Shown piece by piece: positions 22,892 through 30,858 of a DNA stretch of 36,573 nucleotides. Source of the DNA: Candidatus Jettenia ecosi (GTDB taxonomy: Bacteria; Planctomycetota; Brocadiia; Brocadiales; Brocadiaceae); assembly GCA_005524015.1 (NCBI GenBank), contig SULG01000028.1, forward strand, positions 1 through 36,573. The letters are read 5' to 3'. The translations under genes were made by a program, and so were the position numbers. The notes under the pieces were generated by a model. That model worked only from the letters and a program-made list of their open reading frames with translations. It did no database searches and had not been told where the DNA came from. Each line of letters begins with the position of its first letter. Position 1 is the first letter of the stretch.

Positions 22892-24592
22892 TCATACCAG
22901 CTTCACCTTTTTCAGGTTTTCTTTTATCAGCGTATTTAGCTTATCTTCCTCCTTCAACTGTTCTTCAAATTCCTTCTTCAAACTGGTAAAACGCTCATTA
23001 AAATCAAAATCGTCTTCGTCATCAGGCAAACCGACATACCTTCCAGGTGTGAGTACATAATCAAGTTCCCTTACCCGTTCAATGGGTGCGGAATTACAGA
23101 AACCCCTGATGTCTTGATAGACACCCTCACCCCCGCCTCTCCCAGAGGGAGAGGGGCTTTTGGTCTCTTCCTTTGGGGAGGAGTTAGAGGGGGGTGAAGA
23201 TTTCCATAAACGATATGTATTGGCGATCTTCATGATGTCTTCGGTCGAAAGCTCGCGGGTTCTCCGGTTTATCAAATGTCCGATGTTGCGGGCGTCAATA
23301 AAAAGGATTTTACCCTCTCTTCCACCCTCTCTTCTGTCTCTCCCAGAGGGAGAGAAACTTCCCGCTCTTTGGGAGGGATGGAGGGAGGGTTCGGCACGGC
23401 CGCGCCGAATAAACCAGAGGCAGGCGGGGATCTGTGTATTCAGGAACAGCTTGGCGGGAAGATTGACAATGCAATCAACCAAACGGGCTTCGATTAGCGC
23501 CTTGCGGATTTCTCCTTCGCCAGAAGTCTTTGAGGTGAGCGAACCTTTTGCCAGTACAAAACCGGCAATCCCGCCGGGGCTAAGATGATAAAGGAAGTGT
23601 TGTATCCATGCGTAATTTGCATTGCCGGCCGGTGGTACGCCGTATTTCCATCTCCCATCTTTGCGGAGCAGATCGCCGCTCCAGTCGCTGTCATTGAAAG
23701 GGGGATTGGCAATAACGAAATCGGCTTTCAGATCTTTGTGAACGTCATTCAGGAAGGAGCCTTCGTTGTTCCATTTGACCTGTGAACTGTCAATGCCCCG
23801 GATGGCAAGGTTCATCTTCGCCAGCCGCCAGGTGGTCAGGTTGCTCTCCTGTCCATAAATGGAGATATCGTTCACCTTGCCATGATGGTTAGCAACAAAC
23901 TTTTCCGACTGAACAAACATACCGCCTGAGCCGCAACAAGGGTCAAACACGCGGCCTTTATGTGGTTCAAGCATCTCTACCAAAAGCTCAACAACGCTAC
24001 GCGGTGTATAGAACTGCCCGCCCTTCTTTCCTTCGGCAAGGGCAAATTCTCCGAGAAAGTATTCAAACACATGTCCAAGCACATCGGCGCTGCGGGCTTT
24101 TGCATCGCCAAAGGCAATGTTTCCGATAAGGTCTATCAATCCGCCAAGATTCGTGGGGTCAAGGTTTCCGCGCGCAAAGACCTTCGGCAGCACGTCTTTG
24201 AGCGATGGATTATCCTTCTCGATAGCATCCATCGCATTATCAACTTCTTTGCCGATGGTGGGTAGCTTTGCTTTGGATTGTAGATACGACCAGCGGGCAA
24301 TCTCAGGGACAAAGAAGACATTCTCCGCCTTGTATTCGTCTTTATCTTCGGGGTCTGCCCCGGCGTATTCACCCTTGCCGTTTTTCAGCCTGGTATGCAA
24401 GTCTTCAAAGGCATCGGAAATATATCTCAAGAAAATCAAACCGAGCACAATGTGCTTGTATTCTGCTGCGTCAATATTCTTCCGGAGCTTATCTGCTGCC
24501 TTCCAAAGCTGCTTTTCAATCGGTTCTCCGCCTGTACGTTGCATGCGGACAGGTTCTTTTATACTATCCTCTTTAATCTTTGCCATCTTCAT
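22892..24592 (-). CDS. hsdM: Type I DNA methyltransferase subunit M (HsdM) with two in-frame repeat insertions
   Basis: A 566-residue N6-adenine methyltransferase. The N-terminal HsdM helical domain ([31 protein letters not shown]) is followed by the SAM-binding motif I region [15 protein letters not shown] (about residues 215-230) and catalytic motif [11 protein letters not shown] (about 295). Then come [44 protein letters not shown] and a C-terminal coiled coil. Two low-complexity peptides interrupt the C-terminal third: residues ~397-428 (AEPSLHPSQ to GREGK) and ~464-491 (SPPSNSSPK to SGRGGGEG), encoded by palindromic repeats at 23308-23400 and 23119-23200. The frame stays open and the domain motifs continue on either side, so the enzyme may still work. 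It is first in the hsd operon and begins just after an attC-like site. Confidence 0.9.
   Translation of the reverse strand: MKMAKIKEDSIKEPVRMQRTGGEPIEKQLWKAADKLRKNIDAAEYKHIVLGLIFLRYISDAFEDLHTRLKNGKGEYAGADPEDKDEYKAENVFFVPEIARWSYLQSKAKLPTIGKEVDNAMDAIEKDNPSLKDVLPKVFARGNLDPTNLGGLIDLIGNIAFGDAKARSADVLGHVFEYFLGEFALAEGKKGGQFYTPRSVVELLVEMLEPHKGRVFDPCCGSGGMFVQSEKFVANHHGKVNDISIYGQESNLTTWRLAKMNLAIRGIDSSQVKWNNEGSFLNDVHKDLKADFVIANPPFNDSDWSGDLLRKDGRWKYGVPPAGNANYAWIQHFLYHLSPGGIAGFVLAKGSLTSKTSGEGEIRKALIEARLVDCIVNLPAKLFLNTQIPACLWFIRRGRAEPSLHPSQRAGSFSPSGRDRREGGREGKILFIDARNIGHLINRRTRELSTEDIMKIANTYRLWKSSPPSNSSPKEETKSPSPSGRGGGEGVYQDIRGFCNSAPIERVRELDYVLTPGRYVGLPDDEDDFDFNERFTSLKKEFEEQLKEEDKLNTLIKENLKKVKLV
23119..23200 (-). 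repeat. In-frame palindromic repeat in hsdM, site 1
   Basis: CTCTCCCAGAGGGAGAG at 23138-23154 is a near-perfect palindrome, preceded by ACCCTCACCCCCGCC (same as hsdR site 1). A second unit, CTTCCTTTGGGGAGGAG followed by GGGGGGTGAAG, adjoins it. Coding strand: [20 protein letters not shown] then RGGGEGVYQ, replacing a loop before DIRGFCNSA. Confidence 0.75.
23308..23400 (-). repeat. In-frame palindromic repeat in hsdM, site 2
   Basis: Contains CTCTCCCAGAGGGAGAG (23337-23353) and CTTTGGGAGGGATGGAGG GAGGG. Coding strand: [20 protein letters not shown] then [11 protein letters not shown], inserted between ACLWFIRRG and ILFIDARN, which are close together in ordinary HsdM proteins. The unit pairs closely with the two repeats that border the DUF559 module in hsdR. 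Confidence 0.75.
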
Positions 24593-24643
24593 TTCCAGTC
24601 AATTATTCACTTCTCTTGCGCAGGGGTATTGCTTTATTTATAG

Positions 24644-24770
24644 GGCTAACGACTGAATTGAGCTGTGCCGTTAATATAGTATAAACCGAAATGAACAAGT
24701 AAAATTTTAACGATGCCGTAGACAAAAACAGGCATAGAAATTAGGCATCAACTCAAATGATTTGTTATGC
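24644..24770 (-). other. Integron attC-like recombination site after the MazF-type gene
   Basis: On the minus strand, GCATAAC (24770-24764) holds the TAA stop of the toxin gene. The first arm reads TAAC, a 6-base spacer, TTTGAGTTGATGCC; the second arm is GGCACAGCTCAATTCA, spacer, GTTAGCC (24650-24644). The arms pair as an imperfect palindrome: TAAC with GTTA, then TTGAG-TTGATGCC with GGCACAGCTCAA with an unpaired base. The total of 127 bp, the unequal spacer bulges and the stop codon in R'' are all typical of attC. The centre (24680-24735) is AT-rich and unpaired. hsdM starts about 50 bases beyond. Confidence 0.6.
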
Positions 24771-25115
24771 GCCAAGAATCCATTTAGACAGTTTTTGCTT
24801 TATTTTGTATAGTCTTTCCGTGTTAATCTGTCCCAATGTGCCAACAAGTACATTTCCATCCACAAATGCAAGCCTGCTGGCTCGAATAATGCTTGGCGCT
24901 TTCAAACCAGATTGAATAAAATCAGAGGCATCAGGGGTAACAAGTTCGTCTAACACAGGGATTTGTTGATCAATATTAGAAGATATCATACAAATAAGCC
25001 AGTCGTTAAATTTTCCGGGTAGTTCACGTAATAGAAGAGCTGGACACAATTTTCCTTCTTTTTTATCAGTTTGAGGAAATTTGAATAAAACAATCTGGCC
25101 TTCGGAAATCATCAA
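24765..25115 (-). CDS. PemK/MazF family toxin
   Basis: A 116-residue protein of the MazF/PemK/CcdB beta-barrel type: N-terminal GQIVLFKFPQTDKKEGKLCP, where G-x-I-V-L-x-x-F-P and K-x-R/K-P-A-L-L are family marks; then PALLLREL, DWLICMISS, the SGLKAPSIIRASRLAF strand with conserved S-x-x-R, and the C-terminal helix. Such toxins are ribosome-independent mRNA endonucleases. The basic residue that normally follows KxxR is replaced here by KLCP, so activity cannot be assumed. Its ATG overlaps the antitoxin stop by 4 bases. Its stop codon lies inside an attC-like site, so the pair looks like an integron gene cassette. Confidence 0.82.
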   Translation of the reverse strand: MMISEGQIVLFKFPQTDKKEGKLCPALLLRELPGKFNDWLICMISSNIDQQIPVLDELVTPDASDFIQSGLKAPSIIRASRLAFVDGNVLVGTLGQINTERLYKIKQKLSKWILGA

Positions 25116-25321
25116 AAAGTTTCCTTTAAATCATTTATAGTATAGGGAGTTTTTTCGTCTTCCATCCCACGCATTGCTGAAGAAAGCGAGAAAACATTCC
25201 ATGCGATATTTTCTTCTCTTTCAGCTTTTGACCGTAAATATTCAATAAAATCGAGAACTTCTACTTGTTTTGATTCGGGCAATGTTTTTACATTTTTAAT
25301 AATTCTTTCTGTAAGGTTCAT
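25112..25321 (-). CDS. DUF2281-type antitoxin
   Basis: A 69-residue protein from ATG 25321, with GGAGGA about 6 bases upstream. The start MNLTERIIKNVKTLPESKQV and EVLDFIEYLRSKAE match the DUF2281 helical domain, which commonly precedes MazF/PemK or PIN toxins. The C-terminal half (SAMRGMEDEKTPYTINDLKE) would wrap the toxin and ends in the DLKExF motif seen in antitoxins of this class. A longer frame starting at 25387 has no ribosome site. The overlap with the toxin ATG indicates coupled translation; autorepression is usual but no operator could be identified. Confidence 0.8.
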   Translation of the reverse strand: MNLTERIIKNVKTLPESKQVEVLDFIEYLRSKAEREENIAWNVFSLSSAMRGMEDEKTPYTINDLKETF

Positions 25322-25397
25322 ATCGTATCCTCCACTTATATATAATAAATTTACTTGTATAATCAATAACAGATTAAATGCCATCAAATTCTATCAT

Positions 25398-26202
25398 TTA
25401 TTCAGGAGCATAATCAATATTTTCACCAACGTTAGCGAGCTTATTTTGGCTTTCCAATTCTTTCAATCGTTTAATATTTTTATACGTTTCTTCAATCAAG
25501 ATATTCCGTTTTTGTACATATTTGGGCAATGGAACATTAATATCTTTGTTTTCTCCACAAACATCGAGATATCTTTTTATTATTTCCAACTCCCCTTTTG
25601 CTTTTTCATAATTACGAAACCAATGATCTAAACTTTCTAAATAGTTAAGTACCTGAACATACATATTTGCATACTGAAAACCCCTGTATACAAAAATACA
25701 TGTACAAAAATTTGTGGTCAGGTACTTACCATGAAGATGATCTCTATTTCAAGCCCGAAGGGCTGTCATGATTATAGATAATGAATTACCGCAAAATCAA
25801 TAACCCTGAAGGGGTGAAATAATTATCAGAAAACAACGGCAAATTCCCAGGCAATGACCGGTATACACGGGTTTTCCATGCCACCCCTTCGGGGTTCAAA
25901 TCCTTTCTTCTGCTTTTTTGCTATAATCATACCATCCCTTCGGGATTATGAGACAAAAACACCTTGATACTCTGTCACACCGTTTCTTTGGATTCTGCCT
26001 TCTGAATTCTCTATTCTGTTGACAAAGAGAATGTACAAAAATTTGTGGTCAGGTACTTATATTGAGCTTTTTGATAAATATTTTTAGAAAGAAATACATC
26101 GTAAATGTTGCCTATGCTAGTGGATAACAAAGTAAGATCATTTGTTGTCCATGTCCTTTTGGCTTGAAACCCTAAAGTAATTTTATTAGAATTTTCATTC
26201 AT
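25398..26202 (-). pseudogene. Unrecognised small gene split by a composite MITE
   Basis: The 5' part (26202-26060) encodes MNENSNKITLGFQAKRTWTT to IYDVFLSKNIYQKAQ; the 3' part (25645-25398) encodes NYLESLDHWFRNYEKAKGEL to NVGENIDYAPE. Removing 25648-26057 with one TA copy joins them in frame (AAA GCT CAA TAT AAC TAT TTA) to give about 130 residues of a soluble, helical, charged protein. GAAGGAAG lies ahead of ATG 26202. I recognise no domain. It precedes the DUF2281/MazF pair by 76 bases on the same strand. With the composite in place, only truncated peptides ending or starting in MITE sequence can be made. Confidence 0.85.
25648..26057. mobile_element. Composite family 2 MITE, 410 bp
   Basis: Outer ends AGTACCTGAACATACATATT and complement AGTACCTGACCACAAATTTT, flanked by TA at 25646-25647 and 26058-26059. 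The first 79 bp (25648-25726) is itself a complete family 2 element followed by TA. The interior carries several TTCG-loop hairpins (GCCCGAAGGGCTG, ACCCCTTCGGGGTTC, CATCCCTTCGGGATTA). The last 110 bases (25946-26057) are nearly identical to 30859-30969. Excision restores a gene frame, proving insertion. Confidence 0.88.
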
Positions 26203-26416
26203 TTTATTTCTTCCTTTTTATATTCCTTTTCATAGCGCATAGCATTAATTAGATTGATCCGCATACTATGCGAAATACGGGTTTTTGCCCATATAACATA
26301 CCCTTTATATGGTAAATACTATCGTGATAATTACTTCAGACACTGCGACTTATATCTCTTTGCACTTTTTAGCATGTCGCCTTATACGGATTAGTATAAA
26401 ATCCTTTTATTCCATT
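26203..26416. other. Spacer between integrase remnant and the split gene
   Basis: No gene. Two exact palindromes stand out: CGCATA-C-TATGCG (26260-26272) and CCATATA...TATATGG (26289-26312). They could be operator sites for the downstream minus-strand gene or parts of an attI-like region, but no consensus was recognised. Confidence 0.35.
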
Positions 26417-26538
26417 TCAAGACTTATCTAACAGGTTATAAACTCCTGTCGATCCGCGATTAAGGACATGGGTATAGATCATCGTCGTTTTTACATCGCT
26501 ATGGTTCACGAGTTCCTGAACGGTTCGAATATCATAGC
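26417..26538 (-). pseudogene. C-terminal remnant of an integron-type tyrosine integrase
   Basis: Reads [20 protein letters not shown] followed by [10 protein letters not shown] and VYNLLDKS, stop at 26417-26419. This is the end of the catalytic domain of IntI-like integrases ([13 protein letters not shown], then STTMIYTHV), including the final active-site H (in NH-S) and the nucleophile Y of TMIYTHV. The upstream side is a MITE (26541-26768). Just beyond it, on the minus strand near 26800-26771, LSLHHSVGR could be a decayed form of the preceding TLRHSFA segment. The rest of the gene is absent. Confidence 0.82.
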
Positions 26539-26540
26539 TA

Positions 26541-26768
26541 TAGCATCCAAATGATGAAACCGAGCAGAATATGGAGAAAGTTGAGTCTTTGGCTCATAGG
26601 TAAGTGTATGAAATATAGAGGATTCTTAACATGTCATTGCGAGGGTAGTGTCCGAAACAATCCCTTGAATATTTTAGAAGAGATTGCTTCGGAAAAGACC
26701 CTCGCAATGACAGACAGGGTAATCCTTCTTCAGTTGATGATATGTTCGGTTTCATCATTTGGATACTA
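26541..26768. mobile_element. Family 1 MITE, 228 bp
   Basis: Starts TAGCATCCAAATGATGAAAC and ends with the complement of TAGTATCCAAATGATGAAAC; TA at 26539-26540 and 26769-26770. Nearly identical inverted copy of 22384-22611 with the same length. It separates the integrase remnant from its upstream sequence. Confidence 0.88.
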
Positions 26769-26891
26769 TACCTTCCAACGGAATGGTGTAAAGACAAGAA
26801 ATGCATTTGTCATAAGCAGAAATAAATACAGCATTTGATATGCAATATCAAGGAAATTTTTAGTGAATAGGATGGGGTCAAATCTTTATTG

Positions 26892-26919
26892 TTGACAAAG
26901 TATTTTTTTCTGATATGAT
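26892..26919 (+). promoter_or_regulatory. Strong promoter of the RAYT gene, leaderless start likely
   Basis: TTGACA at 26892-26897, 16 bases, TATGAT at 26914-26919. The expected start of transcription, about 7 bases later, coincides with the GTG start codon at 26926, and no ribosome site lies between. The sequence immediately before (GGTCAAATCTTTATTGTT) is repeated at 9177. Confidence 0.6.
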
Positions 26920-26925
26920 CTTGTT

Positions 26926-27903
26926 GTGGCAAGACCATTACGAATACAATACGAAGGGGCAGTGTATCATGTAACCTGCCGGGGAAACGAGAAAAAGACT
27001 ATCTTTAAAGACGACTATGATAAGAATATATTTCTTGAGTCATTGAGCGATGGCTTAAAAACATACACGATCATCCTGTATTGCTATGTCCTCATGGACA
27101 ACCACTTCCATCTGCTTTTAGAAACCCCCCTCAGTAATCTCAGTGAATTCATGAGATGGTTTAATATCACCTATACATCTCACTATAACAGAAGGCACAA
27201 AAGATCAGGCCATTTGTATCAGGGAAGGTTCAAGAGTATCCTTGTGGAAAAGGAGAGCTATTTGCATATTTTATCCCGATATATCCACTTGAGTCCCGTC
27301 AGGACGAAACAACATGAAATGGCATCGTTATCAGAAAAGAGGAAATATTTAAGGAACTACACGTGGAGCAGTCTTTTGGGTTATAGAAACGACTCCCAAA
27401 AAGATATTTTTATTGATTATGCAAAGGTACTTGAGGCATATGGGGGAGAAAACAGGGGCGGAAGGAAATTGTATTGGGAGGCTATCTCTCATGATTTATC
27501 GATGGGAATGAGTATAAAAGAAAAAGTAATTGGTGGAAGTATTCTTGGAAGTGATACCTTTATACGCCGGATAAGAGATAGATTTTTACCAGAAAAGTCA
27601 CGGGAAATTCCCGCAGTTAAACATCTGAGAAAACATACCACAAAAGAGGAAATCATTGCAGCTCTCTGTAAAGAGGTGGGAAAAGGTTTTGATGAGATAA
27701 AAAAAGAACATGGCATTATAAGGCAGATAGCCATGGATTTATTGTATCGGGTGGGTGGATTAAAAGGAACCGAGATAGGAGGAATGATGGGTATAGACTA
27801 TAGTACCGTTAGCCAGGGAAGGAAGCGATTACGGGAAAAACTAAAAAGAGACAAGAGCCTTGCTAAAACCATTAAAAAAATCGAAATGGATTTGTCATTT
27901 TGA
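26926..27903 (+). CDS. REP-associated (RAYT) Y1 transposase with DnaA-like C-terminal HTH
   Basis: A 325-residue protein. Residues 1-190 are a Y1/HUH transposase of the TnpA_REP kind: MARPLRIQYEGAVYHVTCRG, HUH motif MDNHFHLLLETP near 57-68, catalytic region SYLHILSRYIHLSPVR with Y near 120, and WSSLLGY. Residues ~245-325 resemble the DNA-binding domain IV of DnaA: EEIIAALCKEVGK, then GLKGTEIGGMMGIDYSTVSQ and GRKRLREKL, comparable to DHTTVLHAxRKI. This fusion is a known RAYT subgroup. Such enzymes mobilise REP/REPIN hairpins. GTG 26926 is the start in keeping with the leaderless promoter and the characteristic MARPLR opening. No REP arms were recognised beside the gene. Confidence 0.88.
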   Translation: MARPLRIQYEGAVYHVTCRGNEKKTIFKDDYDKNIFLESLSDGLKTYTIILYCYVLMDNHFHLLLETPLSNLSEFMRWFNITYTSHYNRRHKRSGHLYQGRFKSILVEKESYLHILSRYIHLSPVRTKQHEMASLSEKRKYLRNYTWSSLLGYRNDSQKDIFIDYAKVLEAYGGENRGGRKLYWEAISHDLSMGMSIKEKVIGGSILGSDTFIRRIRDRFLPEKSREIPAVKHLRKHTTKEEIIAALCKEVGKGFDEIKKEHGIIRQIAMDLLYRVGGLKGTEIGGMMGIDYSTVSQGRKRLREKLKRDKSLAKTIKKIEMDLSF

Positions 27904-28128
27904 AAGCGCTTGAAGAGAAGAGCAGCTATTTGTGATCCGTTATTCCTATCATATTGGACTGGCCCATGCCGGATGGCCAGAATCTCATTCCCATTGTTCC
28001 TGCCTGCATTTTCAATAATCTGCAAAGGTGGTATTGATGCAACGAGTAGTTTTTACCTTATGATATTTTTATTAGAGAGCCCTGTGCTGATATAAGACCT
28101 GGCTCAATTTCAACCAGAAGGAGTTTTT

Positions 28129-29454
28129 GTGAATTTTGAATCATTTAATTTCCATCCGCATATCGCGGACGGTGTGAGGGCGTTGGATTATATTACACCA
28201 ACACCTATCCAACTTCAGGCAATACCTTTAATTCTTCAAGGCCAGGATATTATGGCCCTGGCTCAAACCGGAACCGGTAAAACTGCCGCTTTTGTGTTGC
28301 CAATTTTGCAGCGACTGATGCAAGGACCACGCGGTTGTGTCCGCGCCCTGATAATCGCACCCACGCGTGAATTGGCTGAGCAAATACACGAAGCTATTGG
28401 CGGGCTTGGCCGACAAACGAGGTTGCGCAGCGTAACTGTTTATGGCGGCGTGAACATAAGACCGCAAGTGCAAAAGCTGCGCGGCAAAGCCGAAATCGTC
28501 GTGGCCTGCCCTGGTCGTTTACTTGACCACATCCGCCAGGGCACGATTGATCTGTCACGCCTGGAAGCGCTTGTGTTAGATGAAGCAGACCGGATGTTTG
28601 ACATGGGCTTTTTACCCGATATCCGGAAGATTTTAAAGTACTTGCCGTCACAACGGCAGACACTATTTTTCTCGGCCACTATGCCCGATGATATCCGGCG
28701 TTTGGCACATGACATCTTGCGTAATCCGGCCACGGTGCAAGTAAACCATACCATGCCGGTGACTACCATATCGCATGCATTATATCCGGTTGAACAGCAT
28801 CTTAAAACCCCTCTGCTAATGGCGCTCTTGAATCGTACGGACATGGAGTCAGTACTCGTTTTTACCCGTACCAAGCACCGCGCTAAACAAGTCGCTCACC
28901 AATTGGGAAAAGCAGGCTACAGTTCAACATCGCTGCAAGGCAATCTGTCTCAAAGCCAGCGGCAGGCAGCGCTGAATGGTTTTCGTAACGGCTCGTTCAA
29001 GATTCTGGTGGCAACGGACATTGCCGCTCGCGGCATTGATATTTCCCGGATTTCGCATGTCATTAACTATGATATGCCCGATACCTCTGATGCCTATACG
29101 CATCGTATCGGACGTACAGGGCGTGCCGCAAAAACAGGCGATGCTTTTACCCTCATCACCCGGGAAGACGCACAAATGGTACGCGCCATCGAGAGTGTAC
29201 TGGGAGAAGAATTGGAGCGGTGTACACTGCAAGGCTTCGATTATACTGCGAATTCTCTCCGTACAGAGCATACACGCCATCAACCGCAGCGCCATCGCAA
29301 GCAAAAGAAGGCGAAACAGGCTAAGACACAACGATTTGCAGCTTCAAGGCGCGGTACTCCAGGAAAGACTATTTCACAGGTAGCGAAGCAACGTTTCCTG
29401 CATGCTACGCACTTGACTGGTCCGAAGACCCGTAATTCCCGCGACTCATGTTAA
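28129..29454 (+). CDS. rhlE: DEAD-box RNA helicase, RhlE type
   Basis: A 441-residue ATP-dependent RNA helicase. Motifs in order: Q motif with TPTPIQLQAIPLIL, I AQTGTGKT, Ia PTRELAEQI, II DEAD in VLDEADRMFDMGF, III SAT, IV VLVFTRTKHRAK, V ATDIAARGIDI, VI HRIGRTGRA. The C-terminal ~70 residues are strongly basic (QPQRHRKQKKAKQAKTQRF), as in RhlE proteins, and would bind RNA. Roles of the family are RNA decay and ribosome assembly, often cold-related. AAGGAG lies 5 bases before GTG 28129. The end overlaps the DUF429 gene by 7 bases. Codon choice here is GC-richer than in the flanking conflict genes, fitting a resident gene. Confidence 0.92.
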   Translation: MNFESFNFHPHIADGVRALDYITPTPIQLQAIPLILQGQDIMALAQTGTGKTAAFVLPILQRLMQGPRGCVRALIIAPTRELAEQIHEAIGGLGRQTRLRSVTVYGGVNIRPQVQKLRGKAEIVVACPGRLLDHIRQGTIDLSRLEALVLDEADRMFDMGFLPDIRKILKYLPSQRQTLFFSATMPDDIRRLAHDILRNPATVQVNHTMPVTTISHALYPVEQHLKTPLLMALLNRTDMESVLVFTRTKHRAKQVAHQLGKAGYSSTSLQGNLSQSQRQAALNGFRNGSFKILVATDIAARGIDISRISHVINYDMPDTSDAYTHRIGRTGRAAKTGDAFTLITREDAQMVRAIESVLGEELERCTLQGFDYTANSLRTEHTRHQPQRHRKQKKAKQAKTQRFAASRRGTPGKTISQVAKQRFLHATHLTGPKTRNSRDSC

Positions 29455-30059
29455 ACCATAAACCGTTTGTTGTTGTAGGTGTGGACCTTGCGGGATCCCC
29501 GCGCCGTTCAACAGGTGTGTGCGTTCTGTATGGGATGAAGGCACAGACACACATCGCATTCACAGATGAGGAAATACTGAAACCGATACACCAGACACAG
29601 CCCGACATCGTTCCCATTGACGCACCGCTCAGTTTACCCAACGGACGAAAGACAATCCATGACCGGTCTGGCGAGCATTTTCGCGATTGCGATCGTGAAC
29701 TACAAAAACGCGGCATCCGGTTCTTTCCTGTTACGCTTGGTCCAATGCGAATGCTGACGGAACGTGGCATTGCACTCAAGGGGAAGATTGAAGAGATGGG
29801 CTATCGTGCAGTTGAGTGCTACCCTGGCGGAGCACAGGATGTATGGGGTATTCCTCGTCAGCGCCGGGATATTAAAGGACTTTGGAGAGGATTAAAGAAG
29901 TTAGGAGTGAGAGGATTGACAGAGACGATGACAGGCGATGAATTAGACGCAGTAACAGCGGCCCTGGTTGGCCGATGGTTCCTGTTGGGTAAGGGAGAAA
30001 TGCTGGGGGGTGAGGAAGGAATTGTTATGCCATCTGATAACCGAAAATCAAAAGCTTGA
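29448..30059 (+). CDS. DUF429 family protein (predicted RNase H-fold nuclease)
   Basis: A 203-residue protein with DUF429 features: N-terminal VVVGVDLAGSPRRSTG (an aspartate in the first strand, as in RNase H-like folds), DIVPIDAPLSLP with a second acidic residue, FFPVTLGPMRML, ECYPGGAQDVWGIP (E-x-Y-P motif), and the C-terminal TGDELDAVTAALVGRWF with D-E-L-D-A. These acidic positions could form a metal site. Biological role not established. It overlaps the helicase gene by 7 bases and is probably co-transcribed with it; no separate ribosome site is evident. Confidence 0.85.
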   Translation: MLNHKPFVVVGVDLAGSPRRSTGVCVLYGMKAQTHIAFTDEEILKPIHQTQPDIVPIDAPLSLPNGRKTIHDRSGEHFRDCDRELQKRGIRFFPVTLGPMRMLTERGIALKGKIEEMGYRAVECYPGGAQDVWGIPRQRRDIKGLWRGLKKLGVRGLTETMTGDELDAVTAALVGRWFLLGKGEMLGGEEGIVMPSDNRKSKA

Positions 30060-30442
30060 TCACGAATTTTAACAAATCAATGGAGTTGAGACCGTCATTG
30101 ATTTAGCCAGGCAGGGTAGCAGGCCATATGCATCAAGTTATTTTTTAGTCAAGGGTGGCACTGACAAACTCTGTTTGTCAGTGTGTTCTATTCTGTCCCT
30201 CCATTGGTATTGAAACCAGCACGGACAAACAAAGTTTGTCCATGCCACCCTGAAACCCGCTTACATAAAATGAAAATTCCTATACAATCAAGCTAACATG
30301 TGGAAACGGTGGAGAATAACAAACCACCCGTAATCCCCCTTGATCCCTCTTTAAAAACTTATCCTTACCCGCATCTTCAGAATACTATGAAGAGATGTCT
30401 TGCCGGGGGCGTTTCTCCAGAAATTTTTATTCTCTGTAAGCC

Positions 30443-30858
30443 TATTTCTGGGTGGCGCTGATAAACTCTGTTTGTCAGTGTGGTATATTCCCTATCCACG
30501 GGTGTACTTGAACAACATGGACAAAAGATCCCCGTTCAAGACATACGGGGACATGGTTTGTCCGTGCCACCCTGTTTGGTCTTATCGTAATACTTAAATT
30601 ATAGTACTCCATGGATGAAACCGAACATACCGCATATCTCAGAAGGCAAGGGAAAAGCTTGGTTTCCAGCATATGTTAATGGGTTTCAATCGTTGATTAT
30701 GAAATTCACTCTGAAGGAGTGAGATACTGAGAGATAAGAAACTACCCGTAAATCAAGTCCCGAAGGGATGATACCGAAACACCGGTTTGTTCTGTCACCC
30801 CTTCGGGGTTGAAAATCTTTTTTCTGCTTTTGCTATAATCATACCATCCCTTCGGGAT
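30443..30858. repeat. Long direct repeat, left copy
   Basis: About 410 bases nearly identical to 34473-34870, including GTGTACTTGAACAACATGGA, the palindromes and the left part of a family 1 MITE. The two copies flank the membrane protein and ribonucleotide reductase genes in the same orientation. Confidence 0.8.

Larger units (their letters stand above)
21640..22895 (-). pseudogene. DUF1016 (YhcG-like) nuclease gene broken by MITEs and a transposon
   Basis: Three pieces on the minus strand. Piece 1 (22895-22692) begins at an ATG overlapping the hsdM stop (MKSNIIK) and, after a one-base shift, reads NHDYKRFIQEIKQCSQSVQI, KAAIAVNQRLLCLYW and RMVVKQKEIV. Piece 2 (22100-21985) reads MAEFRDMKGFSKRNPERIRQ, WYLFYNQKSTIAKQHISQ. 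Piece 3 (21740-21640) continues LETKIGQQAVAQITQDIWD. These follow the N-terminal half of DUF1016 proteins (LYWDIGR, MKGFSxRNLxRMRQWYxFY). MITEs occupy 22102-22689 and 21743-21982; removing the latter with one TA rejoins pieces 2 and 3 in frame (CAA TTA GAA). The C-terminal nuclease half is absent, probably lost at the transposon at 21024-21635. DUF1016 genes often accompany type I restriction systems. Confidence 0.85.

Noticed and set aside
24644-24770. Reading the palindrome after the MazF-type gene only as a terminator
   Set aside because: The arms are about 75 bases apart with unequal spacers and core-like ends, and no U-tract follows, so an attC-like site fits better.
25398-25664. 88-codon frame starting MYVQVLNYLES
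   Set aside because: The first codons come from the family 2 MITE end. The real gene started at 26202 and is split by the insertion.
27910-28095. Small plus-strand frame between the RAYT and helicase genes
   Set aside because: No ribosome site, no recognisable family and low-complexity hydrophobic content; treated as non-coding.
28440-29331. Minus-strand frames of about 135-145 codons opposite the helicase gene
   Set aside because: The plus strand encodes a complete DEAD-box protein with all motifs; the opposite frames match nothing.
30400-30672. Short frames on both strands within the repeat block (also at 34494-34706)
   Set aside because: They are translations of dispersed repeats and palindromes and recur only because the DNA repeats.
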